DNA of 63,192 nucleotides, taken from contig JAFSDS010000073.1 of NCBI GenBank assembly GCA_017436125.1, forward strand, positions 1-63,192, in the 5' to 3' direction. A program made the position numbers and the translations under genes. The DNA is from Oscillospiraceae bacterium (GTDB lineage Bacteria > Bacillota > Clostridia > Oscillospirales > Ruminococcaceae). This document shows, in pieces, positions 49,923-60,269 of this stretch. A model generated the notes under the pieces. The model was given only the letters and a program-made list of their open reading frames with translations, was not told where the DNA came from and made no database searches. Positions within the stretch are counted from its first letter, which is position 1; the number at the start of each line of letters is the position of its first letter.

Positions 49923-52900
49923 ATGAAAAACAGTTTCAAAAAAACAGTTTCACTTTTACTGGCGGTGCTTATGGTAATGACCATGCTCCCGGTAACGGCA
50001 ATAGCGGAGGAGATAGAAAACCTCGGCTGTACCCATCACCCGTTCCATAATGACGAATGCGGATATATCGAAGCAGCAGAAGAAGTTCCCTGCGGACATA
50101 TCTGCAGTGAGGAATGCGGTGAGGAATGTACCCATGAACATGACGAAGTATGCGGATATGCTCCGGCGGTTTTGGGTGAGGAATGCAGCTTTCACTGCGA
50201 AATCTGCGAAGCGGATGTGGTTTATTCCGATGAGATATTCCATTTCAGCGGAAATTCCTTCATCCCTGAAACCGCAGAAACAAGCGAGATAATCCTTTCC
50301 CGCGAAAACAGCGGAAAAGAAGCATCGGCCCTTGTTGTTATCTATGATTACAGCGCAAATTACGAAAAAGACTATACTGTTTTAGTAAACGGAACAGAAG
50401 TTGAAAAAATCGAAGGAAGCAGAAGCTTTTTTGATGTTTTTGCCGAGGAAGGCGAAAACATGAACGGCGCCGAAATAGACGCTGTTGCCGCCGTCGGAAA
50501 AATCTATGAGGAAGAAACTTCCGAAGATATGAAAGCTTCCGATATGTTCGCAGAACTTGATTCCTTCGGTGTTCGCGCTGTTGAGATCCCGGTAGCTTTT
50601 GAAAAAGGCGAGGACAGCATCGTTCTTACCGTTAAAGTTATCAATGACGAAGAAAGCGAATATGACGAAAGCTTTATGCTCGCTGTTTTTGATGAAAAAG
50701 GCGAAGCGGTAGAAACCGCCCAGGCTCTTATAAGCATTGAAGACAACGAGGAAGAGCCGGAAGTTTCCATAACTTTTGATTGTGAAAAAGAGCTTGGACT
50801 TAACGAAGAGGGAAAAGCAGAACTTAAATTTAAGCGCGAAGGAAATCTTGCAGCAAACAGCCTTGCGGTTCTTTTCCTTGACGGAAATCCTCTCGGATAT
50901 GTTGACTTTGCTCCCTATCAGACGGAGCAGATTGTTGATGCGGTTTATACCGGTGTCTATATGCTCGGCGACGAAAACGGAAATATCACCGATATGACAG
51001 AGATAGTTGTTTATGACCCCATGGCTTCCGGCTATTCCGTTCCGGAAGGTGCGGACCCGGAACTCGATGCTGTTCCCGAAGTTTATGCAACCATTCCGGA
51101 TATGATAAAAGCAACTTCAAGCTGGTTCCCGGAATGGGCCAAAACCACCGGATACAGAGAAACCGAAACCCAGAAAATTTTTATGGGAACCGTTGGCTCG
51201 AGCTATTGGAGAAATTACAGCAACAACAGTAAAGGAAGCACCTCCTATTTTCCGGACGGACTTAACGAAGTGCATGTAAACACCAGCGGCGACTTTTCTC
51301 ATGTAAGCAGCGGTACAAATAAGGTAACAACCGAATATACATATAACCTTACAGGTATTGCAAGCATTGAAGTTGTGGGAAATCTTTCCGGCGTTGATAA
51401 AAACGCAAAAATCGGCCTTGAGGTCGATAACTGCACAGGCTGGCATAATACTGTAACTTCCGGCGGAACATATACCATGACCGCAACCGCTCCCGAAAAA
51501 CATCAGGGAAACTCTTCCATATATGTTTATAACCGCGACCCCCAGAGCAGCGGCGGCGGAACAAACTTCCATATCACAAACGGCTTTGTTCTCAATAAAC
51601 GCCAGTATTATATCGAAATGAGGGACGATCTTTCTCCTTCTCTTTCCTATTACGGAGATATTTCCACCCACCCCTTTATTGACGGAAATAACGACCTTAT
51701 AAAAGTTTATTTCGGCGATAACCAGGAAAGCTATAATAAAGTCAATATCATCTATAATGCGGATACCGGTTATCCCGCAAGACTTAAAGCTAATAAACTT
51801 TATAACAACAGCACAAAAAAGACTTCCGCAGAAATCAGTCTTAACGGAAGCAGCAGTTTTTATTTCACCAAAAATTTCCTCAAAAGCTATGAAAACAGTT
51901 ATTGCTGGTCCGGCGATGCAGACGGCAACGGAACCGGAGATTCCGTTTTCTCCGTAATTCCGGTATATGAAAAAATCGGAGTTAACTATGAGATAAAATC
52001 CGCAAAAGGCGGAGATATCGTTCTTCAGAATCCGGACGGAAAACTCTATATGGGCGATAAGGCTGTATTTAAAAATGCGGATTCCAGTGAACTCAAACTT
52101 GTTGCGGTGGAATGGAAAGCATATAATGACCTTTCCTCCGGCATTGCCACAAGCGGAACCCAGGATGCGGATGAGGACGGACTTGTTCGCTTTAAGCTTT
52201 GCAACCTCTACACCTATTATGAATTCAAAGGCATTTACAGCGCGGACGCAACAAGCCTCAGCGTATATTATCAGGAAGAGAACCCTAAGGGCAAGCTCGG
52301 AATGGAAGGAATCGTTGTTCCCGCTGAAAAATACGCAAAAAACAATTACGTTACCCTTACCGCAAAACCCGATGAAAACTATATCACAAAATGGATAGTT
52401 GATACCGACGTTTATTACGGCGACGTTCTCTATTATATGCTCACCGGAAATCCGGACGAAAACAAGATTTACGTAAGCTTTGTTCCGAAGGGTTCCGAGG
52501 GGATCAAAACCCTTAAAATAAGCGGCTTTGCAAATACAAAGAGCGTTGACCTTAGAACAAAATACAGCGATCCCATTACTCTTGTGGATGCGGAAATTAC
52601 CGTTACCGCGGGAAAGACCTATAACGTAAAGACCGACGATAAAGGAAAATTCGTCATCAACGATTTTGAAGGTGTTCCCGGAGCAAAATACACCGCTCTT
52701 ATCAACTACGGAGGCGGATTCAATTATCAGACCTTTAAGTTTGATGAAAGCGGCGCCTGCACCCTTTCTGTTCCCCAGTTTGCTGTGGGCGACAGCTTCC
52801 CGGCAGAGGTTACCGCATCCCTTAACGGAGGAAGCGGCTTTACAAACGCAATTCCCCTTGAAGCGGGCGGAAATGTCAATATCCGCGTTGCCGTTCAGGG

Positions 52901-55900
52901 AAATTCCGCCAGCAAGCCCGTTAAGGTAACCCTTCACTTCTACGATACCGTTAATAATATGGGAAGTCTTTACGAGAAGGAAATCACCGAACAGACGGAA
53001 GCCATCGGCGATGTTTCCTATTGGGATATCAGCATCCCCGCGGAGGATATTCCTTTTAATACCCAGCTTTATGTATCCGTTGATTCCGAAAAGACAATTA
53101 TCCTTAAAGACGAAAACGGAAACTTTGTCGGATCCGAAACATATACCGCAACTTCCGCTCCGGCAAACGGCGGATATCTTTTCAGCCCAGACTATGAGGA
53201 TTCCAGCATACCCGTTTATTATGATGTTCCAAGCACTCCGGAACCCACCGATGCAGCAGACGTTTTTGCAGAGGACCTTGAGATTCCGCTTTTGGGAAGA
53301 GCGGATTTTACCCTTTCAAGCAACAGCGGCGGTTTCTTTGTAACGAGAACCGACCCGGAAACCGGATATATCTACCTTATGTGCGGATATTCTTTTGAAG
53401 GTCTTTACGCAAAAGGCAACATAGTCGATAAATACAGTGACGCAAAAAAATCCGGCGAGGAAGCAAAGAAACATTCCATCGGTAAAAAGAAGAGCGGAAG
53501 CTCCGAACCCGCAGTTCAGACCATGACGGGAGAGAACAATAACGAAACCGCTCCCAACGGTTCCAAAAAGCAGTCCAACTGGACATTCTCTCCGGCATTT
53601 ATGTTCAAAATTGCCGCAAAACCCGGAACCCAGGACCCCAACACTTATTACATTGCAGGTTATGAAGCTGTTGTTGGTTTTGACGCATGGTTCTTTAAAA
53701 ACTTCCCGTTCAACGTTTACGGTGTTCCGATGTATGTAAGCGTTTCCTTCGGAATGGAAGCTGTTCTTCAGATGGCAATGAATTTTAAGGACGATGCCAT
53801 TACCCTTGAGGACGCAAACTTTATGAATGTCACTAACGCCATGGGCGATTATCTCCATGACGAAGAATCCGCCGTTGCAGCGATAGAAGGCATTATCGGT
53901 GCTCCGAGTCTTTCTGTCGGTGTTAAAGGCGGCGTTGGCGTAAACAACTTCCTCAGCGCATTTATCGCCGCGGATGTAAGGATCCCGATTCTCTTCCAGC
54001 TTGAACCGACTTTCCAGGTTGCGGGACAGATAGGATTTGATATTTCCGCCGGCGCGGACCTTGTAATATTCACCGGTAAGTTTACCGCAAAAGTTCTCGA
54101 TATCTATTACGGCGATAACGAGGACGACGATGACGACAAAAACGGAATCGCAAACGACGAGGGTGACTCCGACCTTGTGGGCTCTCTCAAATCCATTCAG
54201 GGAAGGGTAAATTCCGTTGCGCTCAACAGACTTTCCGGCGAAGCAGAAACGGTTTATGTTGACCGCGAGGAATTTGACTTTGAGGAAGAACTCAACAAAA
54301 TGACTTTCTCCCTTATGAGCAGAACCGGCGGTGCGACCCTTCGCGGAATTTCTTCTCCGGAAACAATTTCCAAAGACACGTTCAAAAACACCGGAATCCA
54401 TCTTTGGGAATTTGAAAACGGAAAACTTGCCGCGGCATATCTCCGTGACAACGGCGAAGAGGGCCTTAACTATCTCAGCGCAGTTTATGCAGTAAGCGAG
54501 GATAACGGAAAAACCTGGAGCGAGGAAAAATACTTCAGCGACAACACCGGCGAAAACGTAAGCTCTCTTCAGTATGATATAAACATTTTTGAACTTCAGG
54601 ACAGAATGCTTATCACCTGGTCCGAAGCGGACTTTGATAAGCTTATAACCGAAATGGATCTTGAAGTTGATAACCTTTCTGCCGCCCATGTTGCAAGACT
54701 TATGGGTGCCATGAACCTAAAAGGCGTTTTCGTTGATAAATATGACGGACATATCATCAGCGAACCTTTCACCATTGCTGAAAATTCCACCGTTGCCTGC
54801 GGCGTTCTCGATGCTGTTCAGAACGGAGAAAACGTTTACGTTTATTACCAGAGAAACGCGGTTCCCGACAGAACGGATATGGCTCTTGAGGAACTTCTTT
54901 CTCTCGACCGCACCGTTGCCCTTGCAAGAGCAAATGTGAACAGCAGCGAAAGCTGGACATCCACTCCGGTCCGCGTTGAAAACGAGGACGGACAGCAGTA
55001 CCGCATTGTAAACGTTGAGCCTTTCTCCTATAAAGGAATCGTGGGCGAAGTTATTGCGATTGACCGCGACGGAAAATTTGCGGTACCCAAAGCGGAAGGA
55101 AACTGGGAAAACAGCGACGACGACAGAATGCTCTTCCTTCGCACCTATGTTTTTAATGAGGAAACCGGCGCACCCGAAACCGCCGCACTTATCAACATGA
55201 CCGATGCGGCAACCTGTTCCCAGAACCCCCAGATCGTAACCAACGGCGAAGATATATACCTCTTCTTCAACCAGGACGGAAACATTGTTTATCTTAAAAA
55301 CTTCGTGGCGGATGAAACCTCTGACGAAGAAACAAAAGAATACAGCGCCTTTGCGGTGGAAAATGCCGACGGCAGCTATACCGTTAAAAAGCCTCTTGAA
55401 AACTATGCGAAAAACATTGCAAGCCACGGAAGCATCTATTACGGAACAAAATTCACCGTAACAATGAATGAAAAAGGCGATATCTTCATCTGCTGGATCG
55501 CGGATGAAGAGAGAGAAGGCGTTGTTCTTGCAACCGAGGAGATTTACGGCATAATGCTCCGCAGCGTTACCAACGGAAAAGCCTTTGAACTTATGGGCAT
55601 AGAAGAAGTTCTTACCGCCGAAGAAGCCGCAGAAGAACAGCTTTGGGCGGTTGGCAGACCGGTTGCCATTACCGATGAAAACGGCCTTTTCGGCGCGCTT
55701 GACAGCATTTGCACAGATGCGGAAAAAGGCGAAGTCCTTCTTGGATATACAAAACTCAACAGCAGTATAAAAACAAGCGTAACCGCTGCGGACGTTAAGG
55801 TAGTAAACGGAAACCCCGAACCGGAACTTGTTGTTGACAGCATTGAATATGACGAATATCCAAAGCCGGGAACGGAAGCCGAAATCATTGTTACCGTTAA

Positions 55901-56714
55901 AAACGAAGGTTTTGAACCTGTTCACGGAGTTGTTATCAGCGCAAACGGAAATACCATAAGCGGCGAAACAGAAAGCCAAAAGACCCTTTGGCCCGGAACC
56001 GGCGAAAACTTTACCGTAAAAGTAAGGATCCCCGAAAACTTCAGCAAAACGGAAAATGTTGATATCACCGTTTCCGGAAAAGGCGAGCAGTCTGTTTACA
56101 GCGCAGAAACCTCTGCGGAGATCATCTATGGAGCATATTTTGCAATAAGCGAAGTAAGCCAGAGAAGCATCCCCGGAACAAAAGATCTTGCCCTTGCGGT
56201 AAGTGTTGCAAACATGGGCAATGCCGCCGGAAAACCGGAAGTTTCCGTAAAGAACAGCATCTTCGGTATTGGCGATGACATAAAAGAATATTCCTTCAGC
56301 GGTGAAGCAGAGGTTGCTCCCGGCGAAGCGGCAGTTGTTGAAGGACTTATTGAAGATACCTATATCAACGAGGAACAGACTTCCCAGATAAGCGTTCGCA
56401 CCGGAGAAAAATCCGATCAGTTTATACAGAAGTTTATGCCGAAGCCGGCGGAACTTCTTGCTGAGGAAAAAACGGATGACGAAAAGCCCGATTCCGTTCA
56501 TGAGCATGACTGGAGCGAATGGGAAACCGTAAACGGAATCCGTTCCAGAAGCTGCGCTTCCTGCGGAATGGTAGTAAGGGAATATGTCATAAACATTGAC
56601 AAAGCCGATGATGAACAGAACCCCGAAACCGGCGCGCCCGCTATAGTTTTTGAAAAATGCGCGGTAAACTATATCGATACCGTAAAAGCTTTCGATAAAA
56701 AACACCGCAAATAA
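49923..56714 (+). CDS. Giant secreted multi-domain protein (2263 residues), unknown function
   Basis: The signal peptide (residues 1-28, cleavage near TAIA) is followed by a Cys/His-rich head (36-95, ten Cys, CTHHPFHNDECGY and CTHEHDEVCGY). Calx-beta-like segments come next (about 100-290), then beta-rich regions (300-1130) and an Asp-rich linker (DNEDDDDDKNG, about 1400). A beta-propeller-like part with an Asp-box (SEDNGKTW, about 1530) and CARDB-like domains (about 1970-2180) follow, then a last Cys pair in SRSCASCGMVVREY. The end has NPETGAP but no membrane helix or basic tail, so it is not a standard sortase substrate. No enzyme site is recognised. An extracellular adhesion or binding role is inferred. 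ATG 49923 follows CGGAGGAAAG. Codon use matches neighbours. Confidence 0.8.
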   Translation: MKNSFKKTVSLLLAVLMVMTMLPVTAIAEEIENLGCTHHPFHNDECGYIEAAEEVPCGHICSEECGEECTHEHDEVCGYAPAVLGEECSFHCEICEADVVYSDEIFHFSGNSFIPETAETSEIILSRENSGKEASALVVIYDYSANYEKDYTVLVNGTEVEKIEGSRSFFDVFAEEGENMNGAEIDAVAAVGKIYEEETSEDMKASDMFAELDSFGVRAVEIPVAFEKGEDSIVLTVKVINDEESEYDESFMLAVFDEKGEAVETAQALISIEDNEEEPEVSITFDCEKELGLNEEGKAELKFKREGNLAANSLAVLFLDGNPLGYVDFAPYQTEQIVDAVYTGVYMLGDENGNITDMTEIVVYDPMASGYSVPEGADPELDAVPEVYATIPDMIKATSSWFPEWAKTTGYRETETQKIFMGTVGSSYWRNYSNNSKGSTSYFPDGLNEVHVNTSGDFSHVSSGTNKVTTEYTYNLTGIASIEVVGNLSGVDKNAKIGLEVDNCTGWHNTVTSGGTYTMTATAPEKHQGNSSIYVYNRDPQSSGGGTNFHITNGFVLNKRQYYIEMRDDLSPSLSYYGDISTHPFIDGNNDLIKVYFGDNQESYNKVNIIYNADTGYPARLKANKLYNNSTKKTSAEISLNGSSSFYFTKNFLKSYENSYCWSGDADGNGTGDSVFSVIPVYEKIGVNYEIKSAKGGDIVLQNPDGKLYMGDKAVFKNADSSELKLVAVEWKAYNDLSSGIATSGTQDADEDGLVRFKLCNLYTYYEFKGIYSADATSLSVYYQEENPKGKLGMEGIVVPAEKYAKNNYVTLTAKPDENYITKWIVDTDVYYGDVLYYMLTGNPDENKIYVSFVPKGSEGIKTLKISGFANTKSVDLRTKYSDPITLVDAEITVTAGKTYNVKTDDKGKFVINDFEGVPGAKYTALINYGGGFNYQTFKFDESGACTLSVPQFAVGDSFPAEVTASLNGGSGFTNAIPLEAGGNVNIRVAVQGNSASKPVKVTLHFYDTVNNMGSLYEKEITEQTEAIGDVSYWDISIPAEDIPFNTQLYVSVDSEKTIILKDENGNFVGSETYTATSAPANGGYLFSPDYEDSSIPVYYDVPSTPEPTDAADVFAEDLEIPLLGRADFTLSSNSGGFFVTRTDPETGYIYLMCGYSFEGLYAKGNIVDKYSDAKKSGEEAKKHSIGKKKSGSSEPAVQTMTGENNNETAPNGSKKQSNWTFSPAFMFKIAAKPGTQDPNTYYIAGYEAVVGFDAWFFKNFPFNVYGVPMYVSVSFGMEAVLQMAMNFKDDAITLEDANFMNVTNAMGDYLHDEESAVAAIEGIIGAPSLSVGVKGGVGVNNFLSAFIAADVRIPILFQLEPTFQVAGQIGFDISAGADLVIFTGKFTAKVLDIYYGDNEDDDDDKNGIANDEGDSDLVGSLKSIQGRVNSVALNRLSGEAETVYVDREEFDFEEELNKMTFSLMSRTGGATLRGISSPETISKDTFKNTGIHLWEFENGKLAAAYLRDNGEEGLNYLSAVYAVSEDNGKTWSEEKYFSDNTGENVSSLQYDINIFELQDRMLITWSEADFDKLITEMDLEVDNLSAAHVARLMGAMNLKGVFVDKYDGHIISEPFTIAENSTVACGVLDAVQNGENVYVYYQRNAVPDRTDMALEELLSLDRTVALARANVNSSESWTSTPVRVENEDGQQYRIVNVEPFSYKGIVGEVIAIDRDGKFAVPKAEGNWENSDDDRMLFLRTYVFNEETGAPETAALINMTDAATCSQNPQIVTNGEDIYLFFNQDGNIVYLKNFVADETSDEETKEYSAFAVENADGSYTVKKPLENYAKNIASHGSIYYGTKFTVTMNEKGDIFICWIADEEREGVVLATEEIYGIMLRSVTNGKAFELMGIEEVLTAEEAAEEQLWAVGRPVAITDENGLFGALDSICTDAEKGEVLLGYTKLNSSIKTSVTAADVKVVNGNPEPELVVDSIEYDEYPKPGTEAEIIVTVKNEGFEPVHGVVISANGNTISGETESQKTLWPGTGENFTVKVRIPENFSKTENVDITVSGKGEQSVYSAETSAEIIYGAYFAISEVSQRSIPGTKDLALAVSVANMGNAAGKPEVSVKNSIFGIGDDIKEYSFSGEAEVAPGEAAVVEGLIEDTYINEEQTSQISVRTGEKSDQFIQKFMPKPAELLAEEKTDDEKPDSVHEHDWSEWETVNGIRSRSCASCGMVVREYVINIDKADDEQNPETGAPAIVFEKCAVNYIDTVKAFDKKHRK

Positions 56715-56757
56715 AAAAATCCCGGCCGGTGTGTTTTGAGTTTTCGTGCTCAAAAAA

Positions 56758-56792
56758 TAAAAGCGTGCTCAAGTTTTGAGCACGCTTTTTTG
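56758..56792 (+). terminator. Terminator of the giant gene
   Basis: AAGCGTGCTCAA and TTGAGCACGCTT form a 12-bp stem around GTT, then TTTT follows. The stem contains the GTGCTCAA octamer. Confidence 0.88.
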
Positions 56793-56898
56793 TTTAAGAA
56801 ACGGACGCATTTTGCCAAAATAAATCAAACACTATGCACGTTGTTTCTTATTTTAATAATATATAAGAGTATAATATAATCATATTTTTTAAAACACA

Positions 56899-56931
56899 GA
56901 AAAAGCCGCCCCATAGGGGCGGCTTTTTTGT
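56899..56931 (-). terminator. Terminator of the GH13 gene
   Basis: AAAAGCCGCCCC and GGGGCGGCTTTT pair around ATA with A/T-runs on both sides. The 56793-56898 stretch is AT-rich with no gene seen. Confidence 0.85.
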
Positions 56932-56937
56932 AATATT

Positions 56938-58836
56938 CTATTTCATTTTACAGCTGAAAAGATAAGCAGTTTTGGCCTTTACGGCAAGCTTGATGCTGCC
57001 GCTTTCGGAAAGGGTAAATTCAAGAGGCAAACCGAAAACCTCGGCATCGGGGCTTTGGGCTCCTATTACACCGAGAGGAAGATCTATGACGGTATCAACA
57101 TCCTCGGCGGATATAACCGCAACAAAGGCTTCATCGCCGAGGAAGCGGGCAAGAGCAACGGTTCTTCCGCCGGTATAAAGGAACTTCATTCCGCCGCGGC
57201 GAAGAGCTTTGTGCTCATGGCGGAGAGAAATGAGCTTTTTGTAGAATTTATAGTTTTCCGATTCCGTAAAACCGGAATTCCAGGGCATTGGATAGCGGCA
57301 GCCCTCGACGGTTTCAAAAAGGCCGTCTATGCCGGCTTCGTCACCATAATATACAGAAGGAGCGCCCGGAAGCATAAACTGGAAGATTGCGGCGCTGCGG
57401 TATGCGTCCTGGGGAAGAGATGGATTATTATGAAGGCGGCCGACGTCGTGGCTGTCGAAAAGATTGAACTGGTTTTGTGCAAAAACATGGGGCATTTTTG
57501 CAAGATGCTCGTTTACGCGGTTTTTAACATCTTCGCCGGTCATTTTATAGTGAACGGAGCGAAGAATAGGGTGGCGGTTCATAAAAAGATCCGGTTCTCC
57601 AAGAAACTGGCGGATGACCCTTCCGCATCCGAAATAGTTCATGGGAGAATCCCACTGATCCCCCTGAAGATGTTCCGGACAGTCGCCCCAGTCCTCCGCA
57701 AGGATATATGCGTTTTTGTTTTCTTCTTTTATACTTTTGCAGATTTCAGGCCAGAGTTCTTTATCAAGCTGAAACTCGTTGTTCCTTGCAAAAACATCCG
57801 CAACATCAAAGCGCCAGCCGTCGATATTATATGGAGGCTTCAGCCATTTTTTAAGGACGGAATCCTCCGCCTTATAAATGGCGTTGCGCAGGGATTCGGA
57901 GGTATAGTTGAGGGTGGGCATTGTTTCAACATTGAACCAGCCGAGATAGCTGTTGTTTTCTCCAAAGAAATAATATCCGCGTTCGACAGAATCCGGATTG
58001 TTATATGCGCCGACTGATTTATCGAACCATGCGCCGTCGCGGTTGAACCATTTATGGTCGATGCCGGTATGGTTTATGGAAATATCAAGGATGAACCTTA
58101 TTCCGTTTTCATGGAGAGCGCGGCTTAAATTTGCAAGAGCCTCATCGCCGCCAAAATGAGGGTCAACATGAAAATAATCAAGGCAGTCGTATTTATGGCA
58201 TGAGGGTGCGGCAAAAATCGGGTTGAGATAAAGGGCGGTTATGCCGAGTTTCTTAAGGTAGGGTATTTTTTCGATAATACCCTCAAGGTCACCGCCGTAA
58301 AAATCAAGGCAGCGGCCATTTTCGTAATCAAGGGGAACGGAATCCCAGGAAGGCATTTTTATGCTTTCGTATCCGTTCTGGCTGTATTCGCCGGATTTTA
58401 CGTCGTTTTCCGGATTTCCGTTACAGAAGCGTTCCGGGAATATCTGATAAAAAACGGCATCCTTTACCCAATCCGGCTGAACATAGTCTGCCAAAAGGAC
58501 AAAGTCAAAGCTATGATCCGGAAGATAAGTGGTTATTCCGTTCTGGGTATAATAATAGATTATATCGTCACAGACGATATAGAACTGATACTGAAGGCGG
58601 TTTTCGGTGATTTTGAGTTCGGCTTCATAATAAACAAGGCCGTGTTCGTTTTTTACCGGCTGCATTTCTTCGTAATGTTCGGTTCCGTTTGGAAAAGAAA
58701 GAAGAAGAACATGTTTTGCAAAAGGATTTTCCAGCATTCGAAGACGGATTTTTACCGTTTCACCAAGTTTTGGGGAAGAACTGCTCAAAAACTCTTCGGT
58801 GCCGTCGCTGTGGATACTTAAAAGCCAATTTTCCAT
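56938..58836 (-). CDS. GH13 alpha-glycosidase (neopullulanase/cyclomaltodextrinase-like)
   Basis: The 632-residue enzyme has an N-terminal beta domain (1-115) of the CBM34-like kind and a TIM barrel. AVFYQIFPERFCNG starts the barrel. DISINHTG, IDGWRFDVADVF (nucleophile Asp), YILAEDWGD (acid Glu) and NLFDSHDVGR (stabilising Asp) are the catalytic regions. A C-terminal beta domain ends the protein. These features fit subfamily GH13_20, which acts on cyclodextrins, pullulan and maltodextrins. There is no signal peptide, so it is cytoplasmic. No sugar transporter or maltose regulator is near. ATG has AAAGGAATATT upstream. Confidence 0.93.
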   Translation of the reverse strand: MENWLLSIHSDGTEEFLSSSSPKLGETVKIRLRMLENPFAKHVLLLSFPNGTEHYEEMQPVKNEHGLVYYEAELKITENRLQYQFYIVCDDIIYYYTQNGITTYLPDHSFDFVLLADYVQPDWVKDAVFYQIFPERFCNGNPENDVKSGEYSQNGYESIKMPSWDSVPLDYENGRCLDFYGGDLEGIIEKIPYLKKLGITALYLNPIFAAPSCHKYDCLDYFHVDPHFGGDEALANLSRALHENGIRFILDISINHTGIDHKWFNRDGAWFDKSVGAYNNPDSVERGYYFFGENNSYLGWFNVETMPTLNYTSESLRNAIYKAEDSVLKKWLKPPYNIDGWRFDVADVFARNNEFQLDKELWPEICKSIKEENKNAYILAEDWGDCPEHLQGDQWDSPMNYFGCGRVIRQFLGEPDLFMNRHPILRSVHYKMTGEDVKNRVNEHLAKMPHVFAQNQFNLFDSHDVGRLHNNPSLPQDAYRSAAIFQFMLPGAPSVYYGDEAGIDGLFETVEGCRYPMPWNSGFTESENYKFYKKLISLRHEHKALRRGGMKFLYTGGRTVALARFLGDEAFVAVISAEDVDTVIDLPLGVIGAQSPDAEVFGLPLEFTLSESGSIKLAVKAKTAYLFSCKMK

Positions 58837-58954
58837 AAAAATATTCCTTTCACGGGAAATTTATATATCAACATTAAAACATATTACGGAATTTTGTCAA
58901 GGGCGATTTTGGGCTTTATAAAGCGGAAAAAGGCATAAAAATAGACGTTTTTTG

Positions 58955-58983
58955 TTGAACTTGTGTTCATATTGTGTTAAACT
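58955..58983 (+). promoter_or_regulatory. Probable promoter of the acyltransferase-symporter pair
   Basis: TTGAAC and TAAACT are separated by 17 bp, with transcription starting about 58 bases before the gene. Confidence 0.55.
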
Positions 58984-59048
58984 TAATTTTGTGAAAATTT
59001 ATGATTTTTTAGGTTCGGCATTGTATTTTGTGTTTATTTGGAGATTTT

Positions 59049-60269
59049 ATGGATAAAAAGAAGAAAAAGAAAAAGTGGATGAAATTCCGCCATATAGTTA
59101 TAGAAACCATAGCAAAAGCGGTTCTTAAACCCTATTGCCAATGGAAATACGGAATAACCATGGAGAAATTTAAAGAGCAGAGGGATGAACCCTATCTTAT
59201 TCTTCTTAACCACCAGACTCCTTTTGACCAGTTTTTTGTTGGTGTTTCGTTCAAGGTTCCGGTATATTATCTTGCAACGGAAGATATTTTTTCCATGGGC
59301 TGGGTTTCCTCCCTTATCAGGTGGATAGTTGCACCTATTCCGATAAAGAAACAGACGACGGATGTTTCCGCGGTTATGAACTGTCTTAGGGTCGTTCGGG
59401 AAGGCGGCACCATTGCCATTGCACCGGAGGGCAACAGAACTTACAGCGGAAAAACCGAATATATGAACCCGGCCATCGGCACCCTTGCAAAAAAGCTTGG
59501 GATACCGATAGCAATTTATCGCATTGAGGGCGGATATGGCGCACAGCCCAGATGGAGCGACAAAGTCAGAAAAGGAAAAATGCGCTCTTACGTTTCAAGG
59601 GTCATTGAGCCGGAAGAATATAAAGATATGACCGGAGAAGAGCTTTCTGCAATTATTGCAAAGGAGCTTTATGTAAACGAAGCGGCGGCGGACGGGATTT
59701 TTAAATCGGAAAAACGCGCGGAATATCTTGAAAGGGCCATATATGTCTGTCCTTTCTGCGGACTTTCTGAATTTGAAAGCAGCGGAAACGAAACCGTATG
59801 TAAAAAATGCGGAAAAACCGTTGTTTACGGCGAGGATAAGCGCATTACCGGAAAAGGTTTTGAATTTCCGTTTGAGTTTGTAAACGACTGGTATGAATAT
59901 CAGCAGGATTTTGTAAATTCTCTCGATGTCAGGGAATATATTGAAAAGCCCCTTTTCTGTGATAAGGCCGCTCTTTCGGAGGTTATTGTTTATAAACGCA
60001 AAGTGCCTCTTCGCAAGGAGGCGGATATCCGCCTTTACGGAAACAGGGTAGTTATTGATGAGGGAACGGAAAACGAGCTTCTGCTGCCCTTTGAGGAAGT
60101 GACGGCGGCTTCCGTTCTTGGAAGAAACAAGCTGAACATCTATCATGGCGGAAAGGTTTATCAGCTTAAAGGAAGCGTTCATTTTAACGCGCTTAAATAT
60201 GTGAACATCTATTACAGATATAAAAATATTATGAGAGGTGAAGAGAATGGAAAATTTTTGGGGCTCTGA
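59049..60269 (+). CDS. PlsC-type acyltransferase with zinc ribbon and C-terminal PH-like region
   Basis: The 406-residue protein starts with a Lys-rich stretch. The first 210 residues are a lysophospholipid acyltransferase domain: LLNHQTPFDQFF (HxxxxD catalytic pair), WIVAPIPIKKQ, and IAIAPEGNRTYSG (the EGTR-type glycerophosphate motif). After a helical linker comes a zinc ribbon, YVCPFCGLSEF to VCKKCGKTV (about 240-270), then a beta-rich C-terminal region of about 110 residues that looks PH/GRAM-like. A fusion of PlsC with these parts is not the textbook form. ATG 59049 follows TTGGAG. The C-terminal end overlaps the next start by 23 bases. Confidence 0.82.
   Translation: MDKKKKKKKWMKFRHIVIETIAKAVLKPYCQWKYGITMEKFKEQRDEPYLILLNHQTPFDQFFVGVSFKVPVYYLATEDIFSMGWVSSLIRWIVAPIPIKKQTTDVSAVMNCLRVVREGGTIAIAPEGNRTYSGKTEYMNPAIGTLAKKLGIPIAIYRIEGGYGAQPRWSDKVRKGKMRSYVSRVIEPEEYKDMTGEELSAIIAKELYVNEAAADGIFKSEKRAEYLERAIYVCPFCGLSEFESSGNETVCKKCGKTVVYGEDKRITGKGFEFPFEFVNDWYEYQQDFVNSLDVREYIEKPLFCDKAALSEVIVYKRKVPLRKEADIRLYGNRVVIDEGTENELLLPFEEVTAASVLGRNKLNIYHGGKVYQLKGSVHFNALKYVNIYYRYKNIMRGEENGKFLGL

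Noticed and set aside
56640-56714. NPETGAP at the end of the giant protein as a sortase signal
   Set aside because: No hydrophobic helix and no fitting membrane-spanning segment follows; no frameshift that would restore one was evident.
51117-56753. Long minus-strand frames (606 and 678 codons) opposite the giant secreted protein gene
   Set aside because: The plus-strand frame has a promoter, ribosome site and signal peptide; the opposite frames have none and look like composition artefacts.
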